Source of the DNA: Desulfovibrionaceae bacterium | GTDB lineage: Bacteria; Desulfobacterota; Desulfovibrionia; Desulfovibrionales; Desulfovibrionaceae | Assembly (NCBI GenBank): GCA_031082225.1 | Contig: JAVHLG010000001.1 | Location: 94,739-158,738, forward strand | Reading direction: 5' to 3' | Length of the DNA stretch: 64,000 nt | Shown: positions 35,159 through 43,191 of the stretch, piece after piece | How positions within the stretch are numbered: position 1 is the first letter of the stretch | Layout of the letters: every line of letters begins with the position of its first letter | Position numbers and translations under genes: made by a program | The notes under the pieces: generated by a model | Seen by the model: the letters and a program-made list of their open reading frames with translations, nothing else | Database searches by the model: none | Told to the model about the DNA's origin: nothing

Positions 35159-36235
35159 ATGGCCCGCACCATCCTGCCGTTTGGTCCCCAGCATCCCGTG
35201 CTGCCGGAACCGCTGCATTTGAAACTCGTGGTCGAGGACGAGATCGTCCTCGAGGCCGTGCCCGCCCTGGGCTACGTCCACCGGGGTCTGGAGAAGCTGT
35301 GCGAAGTCCGCGACGTGGCCCAGATGATCCAGGTGGTGGAGCGGGTGTGCGGCATCTGTTCCTGCCTGCATGCCGTGTGCTACTGCCAGGGCATCGAGGC
35401 CCTGCTTGCCCTGGACGTGCCGCCCCGGGCCAAATACCTCCGCGTCATCTGGGGCGAACTGCACCGCATGCACAGCCACCTGCTGTGGCTTGGGCTTTTC
35501 GCCGACGCCTTCGGCTTCGAGAGCCTGTTTATGCAGTGCTGGAAGGTGCGCGAGCGGATCATGGACATCATGGAGGCCACCTGCGGCAACCGGGTGGTGG
35601 TGTCGGTGAACGTGATCGGCGGGGTGCGCCGTGACCTGTCCCCGGAGCAGTGCTCGTGGATCCTGGAGCAGCTGGCCATTGCCGAAAAGGACGTCAAACG
35701 CCTGCAATCCACCCTTCTCACCGACTACACCGTGTGCAAGCGCACCAAGGGCAAGGGCGTGCTCACGGCGGAGCAGGCCTATCAGCTCGGCGCGGCCGGG
35801 CCGACGCTTCGCGGCAGCGGCGTGGCCCAGGACGCCCGGCAGGAGAATTATGCGGCCTACGGGGGGCTGGAGTTCGCGCCGGTGACCGAGCCCGACGGCG
35901 ACTCCTATGCCAGAAGCGCGGTGCGCTTCCGGGAGACCCTGCAATCCGTCGATCTGGTGCGCCAGGCCATCGCCCGCATGCCCGGCGGCGAGATTGTCAA
36001 TCCCACCAAGGCCAAGCCCCAGGGCGAGGTCACCATGCGCGTGGAGCAGCCACGCGGCGAGCTTTTCTACTACATCAAGGCCGACGGCACAAAATATCTG
36101 GACCGCTTGCGCATCCGCACCCCGACATTCGCCAACATCCCGCCGCTTCTGGCCATGCTGCCGGGCATCGAACTGGCCGACGTGCCCGTGGTGGTGCTGT
36201 CCATCGACCCGTGCATCAGTTGCACCGAACGTTAA
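35159..36235 (+). CDS. echE: Ech hydrogenase large subunit EchE (NuoD-like, Ni-Fe site)
   Basis: 358 residues. The four Cys ligands of the Ni-Fe centre are in ERVCGICSCLHAVC (residues about 61-74) and near the end in SIDPCISCTER. The product ends only two residues after the last Cys motif, as in Ech enzymes whose large subunit is not C-terminally processed. Other family signs are PFGPQHPVLPEPLHL and LGYVHRGLEKL. It catalyses proton reduction or hydrogen oxidation coupled to ferredoxin. Maturation (hyp) genes are not in the window. Confidence 0.96.
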   Translation: MARTILPFGPQHPVLPEPLHLKLVVEDEIVLEAVPALGYVHRGLEKLCEVRDVAQMIQVVERVCGICSCLHAVCYCQGIEALLALDVPPRAKYLRVIWGELHRMHSHLLWLGLFADAFGFESLFMQCWKVRERIMDIMEATCGNRVVVSVNVIGGVRRDLSPEQCSWILEQLAIAEKDVKRLQSTLLTDYTVCKRTKGKGVLTAEQAYQLGAAGPTLRGSGVAQDARQENYAAYGGLEFAPVTEPDGDSYARSAVRFRETLQSVDLVRQAIARMPGGEIVNPTKAKPQGEVTMRVEQPRGELFYYIKADGTKYLDRLRIRTPTFANIPPLLAMLPGIELADVPVVVLSIDPCISCTER

Positions 36236-36253
36236 GACAAGGAGCGCGGTTCC

Positions 36254-36751
36254 ATGTTCACCATGACCAAAAACGTCGTGCGCAACCTTTTGACCAAAAG
36301 CGCCACGCGGCTCTATCCCTTCGACGTTCGCGAGCCCTTCGAGGGCTACCGGGGGCGGTTGGACAACCGCATCGAGGAGTGCATCTTCTGCAAGACCTGC
36401 CAGGTGAAATGCCCGTCGCAGTGCATTACCGTGGACGCCAAGGCCGGGACGTGGGACTGCGATCCGTTCGCCTGCGTGTACTGCGCCATCTGCGTGGATC
36501 ACTGCCCGGTCCACTGCCTTTTCATGGACAATACCCACCGCAAGCCCTCGGCCGAGCGGGAGACGATTCACCTTCAGGGCACGCCGAAAAAGAAGAAGGC
36601 CCCGGTGACCAAGGCAGCCCCGGCGACCGACGCTTCGCCTGCGGCCGAGGCCGCGCCCGCGCAAGACGCCGCGCCAGCGTCGCCCGCTCCTGAGGGCGAA
36701 GCTGCTCCTGCCCCTGACGCCCCCGAGGCTCCGGCCGACGCCGAAAAGTAG
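36254..36751 (+). CDS. echF: Ech hydrogenase ferredoxin subunit EchF with Ala/Pro-rich tail
   Basis: 165 residues. Two [4Fe-4S] motifs: CIFCKTCQVKCPSQCI and CVYCAICVDHCPVHCLF (residues about 38-95), which pass electrons from ferredoxin to EchC. After residue 108 comes KKKK and a tail of about 55 residues made of Ala, Pro, Asp, Glu, Thr and Ser, not part of the ferredoxin fold and unusual for EchF (normally 120-140 aa). Last gene of the operon; an intrinsic terminator follows. Confidence 0.94.
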   Translation: MFTMTKNVVRNLLTKSATRLYPFDVREPFEGYRGRLDNRIEECIFCKTCQVKCPSQCITVDAKAGTWDCDPFACVYCAICVDHCPVHCLFMDNTHRKPSAERETIHLQGTPKKKKAPVTKAAPATDASPAAEAAPAQDAAPASPAPEGEAAPAPDAPEAPADAEK

Positions 36752-36780
36752 TCCGCTCTCCCACCCTTCACACGCATCCG

Positions 36781-36821
36781 CCCGCCGCATGGAGAGAGTC
36801 CGTGCGGCGGGTGTTTTTTTT
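36781..36821 (+). terminator. Rho-independent terminator of the ech operon
   Basis: CCCGCCGCA (36781-36789) pairs with TGCGGCGGG (36803-36811), with further inner pairing GGA/TCC, and is followed by eight T (36814-36821). It lies 30 bases after the echF stop. Confidence 0.92.
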
Positions 36822-36900
36822 CCAAAACGCTATATTCATATTGCCTATTAGCCGACACTATGGGAGACATATATAACACAAACCACATAAGGAGGTCGTT

Positions 36901-37188
36901 ATGTTTAAATTAGCCTGGACCATTGCGCTATTTGTCGTTACACTTACTTTTTCAAATATTTCACTCGCAAAGGATAAAAATGCGGCCCCCTCCCCTAACA
37001 GTCCAAATGTTGAAATTAAATCAAATAGTTATACAACAGGAAACACCTCTACAACCGTTACGACCGGTAGTATGCCGATTACTCAAAGTGGTAAGGTCGG
37101 CGCCTACGTTGGCTCCACAACGACAACTGATCCCTCCACGCATAGCCAAAAGTCAACGTACCATGGCGGAGTTGAAATAAAGTATTAA
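36901..37188 (+). CDS. Small secreted protein of unknown function, A+T-rich
   Basis: 95 residues with an ideal AAGGAGG five bases before ATG. MFKLAWTIALFVVTLTFSNISLA is a signal peptide. The mature part of about 70 residues is rich in Thr, Ser, Asn and Gly (NTSTTVTTGSMPITQSGKVG, GSTTTTDPSTHSQ), without Cys. Base composition is far more A+T-rich than the surroundings, suggesting transfer. TATAAC at 36872-36877 is a possible -10 box; no good -35 lies 16-18 bases before it. Coding is supported by the ribosome binding site and the signal peptide, not by a known family. Confidence 0.7.
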   Translation: MFKLAWTIALFVVTLTFSNISLAKDKNAAPSPNSPNVEIKSNSYTTGNTSTTVTTGSMPITQSGKVGAYVGSTTTTDPSTHSQKSTYHGGVEIKY

Positions 37189-37297
37189 TTTTTCAGCATC
37201 CTCCTCACTCATTCAAGTACGTTGCCTGCCAGGGGGGGAGTACCCCCCGTGGCAGGCATAAGCGTTGATACCGTGAGGTGGCCCCGTGCCCTCACCC

Positions 37298-37326
37298 TTG
37301 GACAACCCCGCGACCCGTGCTAGCAT
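37298..37326 (+). promoter_or_regulatory. Sigma-70 promoter giving a near-leaderless mRNA
   Basis: TTGGAC (37298-37303) and TAGCAT (37321-37326) are 17 bases apart. Transcription would start near 37333, two or three bases before the ATG at 37336, and no Shine-Dalgarno sequence is present. Confidence 0.6.
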
Positions 37327-37335
37327 GGGGCCGCC

Positions 37336-37551
37336 ATGACCGCCCACGACGCCTTATTTCCCGATTACGCGGCCCTGTACCGCCGCGCCTTCGCGCTTTA
37401 CGGGCCGAGCGCCTTGTGGAGCAGCCGCCCCGTGCCGAATCCCACCCGCGCCGACGCGTTGGCCATCACCACCAGCCTTCGCGTGGAGGGCGATTTGGCG
37501 GCCCGGCGGCTGGCGGAACAGATCGAGCAGGCCTGCCGTGCCGCTGACTAG
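37336..37551 (+). CDS. Small partner protein of the nucleotidyltransferase gene
   Basis: 71 residues: FPDYAALYRRAFALYGPSALW, NPTRADALAITTSLRVEGDL and AARRLAEQIEQACRAAD, a helical protein with no signal. Its 3' end overlaps the next gene by 14 bases, an arrangement typical of two-gene defence or toxin-antitoxin modules, where the small first gene would be the antitoxin. The promoter is so close that the mRNA is nearly leaderless. The role is inferred from position only. Confidence 0.7.
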   Translation: MTAHDALFPDYAALYRRAFALYGPSALWSSRPVPNPTRADALAITTSLRVEGDLAARRLAEQIEQACRAAD

Positions 37552-38347
37552 CCTGCAATCCGACATCCTGCGCCTGCTGGCGGCGCATCGCGACCCCGAG
37601 AGCTACGTGGCCTGAGGGACGCCGCTTCATCGCGACACGTCCCGCTATTCCGGCGACATCGACATCTTCCAGGACCGCGAGGAGCGGGTGGCCCAGGCCG
37701 CCGAGGCCGATGCCCGGGTGCTGGTCGATAACGGCTATGACGTGCGCTTTGTGCGGCGCGAACGCGCCCTGTACACCGTGCTGGTCGGCAAGGGCGGCGA
37801 GACGACCCGGCTGGAATGGGTGGTGGACAGCGATTTCCGGTTTTTCCCGGCCGCGCCGGACGAACTTTTCGGATACGTGCTGCATCCGGCGGACCTGGCC
37901 GCCAACAAGATCATGGCCGCCGCCGGACGCCGGGAGCCGCGCGACGTGGTGGATCTGGTCACGATCCACGAGCGGGTGCTGCCGCTTGGGGCGGTGGCCT
38001 GGGCGGCGGTGGGCAAGTCGCTGGGGTTTACGCCCGAGGGACTTTTGCAGGAGGTGCGGCGGCTGGCGCGCTATACCGAGGCGGATTTCCGGCGGCTGGC
38101 CAGCGATCCGCCGGTCGATGCCGCCTGGGTCATGCGGCGGTTCCGGCTGGCGCTGGACGAGGCCGAGGCGTTCGTGGCGCGCATGCCCACGGACAAGGCC
38201 GGGATGCTCTTTCTCAAGGACGGCCGGGTGGTTGCGCCCGATCCGGATGATCTGGCGGCTTACGAAACCCACTCCGGGTCACGGCGCGGCCACTGGCCAA
38301 GCAGCCTGGGGATTGAATCCGCCATGTTCGAGCGGTACGGGAAATAG
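37538..38347 (+). pseudogene. AbiEii-like nucleotidyltransferase, interrupted by an in-frame TGA
   Basis: From GTG 37538 the frame reads LTSLQSDILRLLAAHRDPES then YVA, then TGA (37613-37615), then GTPLHRDTSRYSGDIDIFQD and on to 38347. Relatives read VAGGT.LHRD, so the TGA replaces a Gly codon (GGA to TGA is one base). The interrupted motif, with SGDIDIFQD, is the catalytic site of the DNA polymerase beta-like nucleotidyltransferase fold used by AbiEii and MenT-type toxins. The rest (LGKGGETTRLEWVVDSDFRF-like region, LHPADLAANKIMAAAGRREPRDVVDLVTI) is intact over 240 codons. A restart at GTG 37688 would lack the active site. Either a recent nonsense mutation or a sequencing error. Confidence 0.8.
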
Positions 38348-38350
38348 GCC

Positions 38351-39214
38351 CTACCCCCCGCATCTCCCAAACATCCGCACCCCCAGCCACTCCAGGACCA
38401 GGGACGGATTGACCTGCATCACCAGCGCCTCCTGGCATTCGCTCAAAAGCACATCGAAAAACCGCACCGCGCCGGGATCGGACAGTTCCGCCAGGAACCG
38501 GCCAAGCGGCGACGCGGCCCGGCCGGACAGGGCCTCGGCCAGGCACCGGGCGCAGGCCAGAAGGATATGGTCGGCCAGTAGCCGCGTCATGCGCCCCTTG
38601 ACACTGGTGCGCACGAACCAGCCCCGGCCGGTGCGGTAGAACACGGCCAGGGCCTCGGCCCATTCCATGGGGTCTTCGTCGCCAAGCTCGGCGGGAAGCG
38701 AGGGGGTTTCGGGGTCGGGCCAGGCCAGGGTCATGACGAAGGACCGCGACACCAGCGTCGGGAAAAGCCGCTCCCGCTGCGGGGCGAGCAGCATGAAGCA
38801 ATGCCTGGGGCGGGGGTCTTCCAGGGTCTTTAAGAGGGAATTGGCGGCCTCGATGCTAAGCGCCTGGGCCTCGGCCAGGATCACCGCCCGCCAGCCGTCG
38901 CCGCGCGGCGGTTCGCCCGCCTTGGCCCGGATGTCGCGTACGTCGTCGGCCTTGATGGTCCCGGCCATGCCGTCCAAGAGGATCAGATCCAGAAAAACCT
39001 GCTCCCGAATCTGCACGCAGGCCGGGCACACCCCGCAGGGCGCGCCGGACGCCGGGCAATTGAGCCGGGCCGCGAAAAAAAGCGCCGCGCACAGGCGTTC
39101 CGAGGCCGCGCCGCCCTCGATGACCAGGGATTGCGGCGGGGCCTTGGCCAGCTTGCAAAGCCGGGCCAGGACATGGCCCTGGCGCGCCGGGATGCCGAAG
39201 GCCTCGCCGTTCAT
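38351..39214 (-). CDS. holB: DNA polymerase III delta' subunit
   Basis: 287 residues. delta' is part of the clamp loader. Visible: the zinc-binding cluster NCPASGAPCGVCPACVQI (residues about 52-70), IKADDVRDIRAKAGEPPRGDGWRAVILAEAQAL and AANSLLKTLEDPRPRHCFML, the sensor region of clamp-loader ATPases. The P-loop is degenerate (VIEGGAASERL), as in delta' generally. The C-terminal domain is variable. Transcribed after purA on the same strand, 129 bases away. Confidence 0.9.
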   Translation of the reverse strand: MNGEAFGIPARQGHVLARLCKLAKAPPQSLVIEGGAASERLCAALFFAARLNCPASGAPCGVCPACVQIREQVFLDLILLDGMAGTIKADDVRDIRAKAGEPPRGDGWRAVILAEAQALSIEAANSLLKTLEDPRPRHCFMLLAPQRERLFPTLVSRSFVMTLAWPDPETPSLPAELGDEDPMEWAEALAVFYRTGRGWFVRTSVKGRMTRLLADHILLACARCLAEALSGRAASPLGRFLAELSDPGAVRFFDVLLSECQEALVMQVNPSLVLEWLGVRMFGRCGG

Positions 39215-39343
39215 GGTCGCGGCCTCACGTCGTTCCCCCCGCGGCCACGGCCGCGCGGTCCGCGCCCGGACATCCCTCGCTGGCCATATCGACTGGGGTC
39301 GTCATGTGCGGACATACCGTCGCATGTTTCGGGCAGGCCGGCC

Positions 39344-40654
<1,311 letters not shown>

Positions 40655-41008
40655 TTACTCCCCGTCTTCCTTGGGCCGCAGGGTCAAAAGCTTGCCCCGC
40701 TTGGCCGGATCGGGGGCGGGTTGGCTCGGCACGGGCCGAAGCCCCTCCTCGCGCGGCATCCCCCGGCCTCCGGCGGACGCGCCAGGGGCGGCCGCCCCCG
40801 GTGCGGCCGTGGCGGCCCAATGGTGATTGAACAGTTGATTTTTGAAACGCATGGCCTGGATCATGCCCAGAACCAGCACCGCCTCCTCCCAACGCCTGGA
40901 GGGCTCGAAGCGGCTGACGCGCCCGGCATATTCCTCCCACAAGGACATAAGCGACGCCTCGTCAAAGGCGGCCAACTGCCTGGCCAACTTCACAAGCACC
41001 TTTTCCAC
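40655..41008 (-). CDS. Conserved hypothetical protein upstream of purA
   Basis: 117 residues from GTG 41008, chosen because AAGGAG lies seven bases upstream (a GTG at 41014 is an alternative). The N-terminal 65 residues are helical (VLVKLARQLAAFDEASLMSLWEEYAG, RRWEEAVLVLGMIQAMRFKNQLFNHHW); the rest is Ala/Gly/Pro-rich and ends KRGKLLTLRPKEDGE. I do not recognise a domain. Co-transcription with purA (4 bases) is likely. Confidence 0.7.
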   Translation of the reverse strand: MEKVLVKLARQLAAFDEASLMSLWEEYAGRVSRFEPSRRWEEAVLVLGMIQAMRFKNQLFNHHWAATAAPGAAAPGASAGGRGMPREEGLRPVPSQPAPDPAKRGKLLTLRPKEDGE

Positions 41009-41172
41009 GGTCACGCTCCTTGCCGGGATGCCCCGCGCCCGCCCCGGGGGGCGCATGCGGGCGGGTATGGTCTAGCAGAAATGCCGCCACGGGCCAAATG
41101 CAATTTGCCCGGTCCCCCGGGCTGTGGTAGGCACAGCCAGTCGCAACGCCACATCACGGAGACACGGATCCC

Positions 41173-42447
41173 ATGAGCGATCTCAAAAAAATGTATTCCA
41201 CCCTGGCCGAAGATCCCTTTCCGGCGGACATGACGCTTCGCCTGGGCGACACGGAACTGCGCTTCGCCAAGAAGACCTGGACCATCGACGGCGCGCAAAA
41301 AGGCCTGCGCTACGGGGAAAACCCGGACCAGCCCGCGGCCCTCTACGAGCTGGCCGCAGGGGAACTGACCCTTGGCGGGGTGGCCTTTCGCGGCCCCGGC
41401 CACAGGCTGGTGGCGGCCATGACCGAGGAGCACCTGGTCCAGTCCGGCAAACACCCGGGCAAGATCAACCTGACCGACGTGGACGGCGGGGTCACCGTGC
41501 TGCAATACTTAAGCGCCAAGCCCGCCGTGGTCATCCTCAAGCACAACAATCCCTGCGGCGCGGCCTGGTCCGATGCGGGCCTGGCCGACGCCTTCGACAA
41601 GGCCTTCACCTCCGACCGCATCGCGGCCTTCGGCGGCACGGTGGTGGTCAACCGGACCATGGACGCGATAACCGCCGAACGCCTGTCCACGGTCTATTTC
41701 GAGGTGGTGGCCGCCCCGGACTACGACGACGCGGCCCTGGCCGTGCTGCGCGCCAAGAAAAACCTGCGCATCCTGCGCCTGCCCGGGCTGGCCAAACTGG
41801 ACGCCCTGGCCGGGGCGCCCTTCCTGGACATCAAGTGCTTAAACGACGGCGGCATGGTGCTCCAGTTCTCCTTTCGCAACCGCATCCTGTCCCCGGCGGA
41901 TTTTTTTCCGGCCACGGCCGAAAAAGACGGGGTCACCGTGGCGGCGCGCGCGCCCACGTCCAAGGAGGCCGAGGATCTGCTGTTTGCCTGGGCCGTGGAG
42001 GCGGGGGTGACCTCGAACTCGGTCATCTTCGCCAAAAACGGGGCCACGGTGGCCATCGGCACCGGCGAACAGGACCGGGTGGGCTGCGTGGAGCTGACCA
42101 TTTACAAGGCCCAGACCAAATACGCAGACCGGCTGGCCTTTGCCGAGGCCGGGCTGTCCCTGTACGAATTGGAGAAAAAGGCCGAGACCGATGAGGCCGC
42201 GAAAACGCTTCTGGCCGACATCCGCCGCCGCACGGCCGAGGCCAAGGGCGGCCTGCCGGGTTCCGTGCTGGTCTCGGACGGCTTTTTCCCCTTCCGCGAC
42301 GGCGTGGATCTGGCCCTGTCCGTGGGGGTGACGGCCATCGCCCAGCCCGGCGGCTCCATCCGGGACACCGAGGTCATCGCCGCGGTCAACGAGGCCGTGC
42401 CCCAGACGGCCATGGTGTTCACCGGGCAGCGGTCGTTCAAGCACTAG
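41173..42447 (+). CDS. purH: AICAR transformylase (stand-alone C-terminal half of PurH)
   Basis: 424 residues covering the formyltransferase domain of PurH, which makes FAICAR from AICAR and 10-formyl-THF. Motifs: GLRYGENPDQPAALYEL, VVILKHNNPCGAAW (the catalytic Lys-His pair), FGGTVVVNRTMD, EAGVTSNSVIFAKNGATVAIGTG and SDGFFPFRDGVDLA, ending in GQRSFKH. The cyclohydrolase half is at 16320-16910 on the same strand, 24 kb away. CACGGAGAC before ATG is a modest ribosome site. Confidence 0.94.
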   Translation: MSDLKKMYSTLAEDPFPADMTLRLGDTELRFAKKTWTIDGAQKGLRYGENPDQPAALYELAAGELTLGGVAFRGPGHRLVAAMTEEHLVQSGKHPGKINLTDVDGGVTVLQYLSAKPAVVILKHNNPCGAAWSDAGLADAFDKAFTSDRIAAFGGTVVVNRTMDAITAERLSTVYFEVVAAPDYDDAALAVLRAKKNLRILRLPGLAKLDALAGAPFLDIKCLNDGGMVLQFSFRNRILSPADFFPATAEKDGVTVAARAPTSKEAEDLLFAWAVEAGVTSNSVIFAKNGATVAIGTGEQDRVGCVELTIYKAQTKYADRLAFAEAGLSLYELEKKAETDEAAKTLLADIRRRTAEAKGGLPGSVLVSDGFFPFRDGVDLALSVGVTAIAQPGGSIRDTEVIAAVNEAVPQTAMVFTGQRSFKH

Positions 42448-42566
42448 GGCCGCGTCCTTTGCAAGACACCACGGCCTGTTAGAAAAAACTCTTTCGAATT
42501 GTTGTTTTCGCAATCCGGATACGCCTGTTTCGGGGAAACGACACCAAGCCCACCAGGGAGCGTTCC

Positions 42567-43154
42567 ATGCTGTTGATCGTCTGGCTGGCCCTGACCTATC
42601 TGACGGCCTCCTTTCCCTTTGGCCTGTGGATCGGCCTGTCCTGCGCCGGGGTGGACCCGAGGCAGGCCGGGAGCGGCAACACCGGGGCCACCAACGTGGC
42701 CAGGCTGTGCGGCACGAAGCGCGGCGTGGCCGTGCTGGTCCTGGATCTGCTCAAGGGCTATCTGCCCGTGGTTCTGGGGGCGGCGTTTTCGGATTCGTGG
42801 ATCTTTCTGAGTCTGGTGGGACTGGCGGCCCTTTTGGGGCACATGTGCTCCATCTTCCTTTACGGCAGGGGGGGCAAGGGCGTGGCCACCACCATCGGCG
42901 TCTTTCTGGCCTATTCCCCCCTGGCGGCGCTTCTGGCCGTGGCCGTGTGCGTCGCCGTCATCAAGCGCACGGGATACGTCTCGGCGGGCTCCCTGGCCCT
43001 GGCGGCGACCCTGCCCCTGGCCCTGCTCGTCACCGGCAATGCGGCCTATATCCCGGTTTCCGTGGTGGTGGCGGCCTGGATCGCCTGGCGGCATCGGGAA
43101 AACATCTCGCGGCTTCTGGCCGGGGAAGAGAAAAGCTGGCGCAGGAACCGCTAA
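42567..43154 (+). CDS. plsY: Acyl-phosphate:glycerol-3-phosphate acyltransferase PlsY
   Basis: 195 residues, about five membrane helices. It performs the first acylation in phospholipid synthesis. The three PlsY motifs are present: SGNTGATNVARL (motif 1), GHMCSIFLYGRGGKGVATTI (motif 2) and, near the end, AAWIAWRHRENISRLLAGEE (motif 3). Start ATG 42567 follows GGGAG. Confidence 0.96.
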   Translation: MLLIVWLALTYLTASFPFGLWIGLSCAGVDPRQAGSGNTGATNVARLCGTKRGVAVLVLDLLKGYLPVVLGAAFSDSWIFLSLVGLAALLGHMCSIFLYGRGGKGVATTIGVFLAYSPLAALLAVAVCVAVIKRTGYVSAGSLALAATLPLALLVTGNAAYIPVSVVVAAWIAWRHRENISRLLAGEEKSWRRNR

Positions 43155-43191
43155 GCCGCGCCGGACGGCAAGGGGACCGGACCAGGAGACG

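Noticed and set aside
37538..37700. Selenocysteine or readthrough at the in-frame TGA of the nucleotidyltransferase
   Set aside because: Relatives have Gly, not Cys, at this position. A weak GGGAC/GTCCC stem follows but no SECIS features (bulged loop) are clear.
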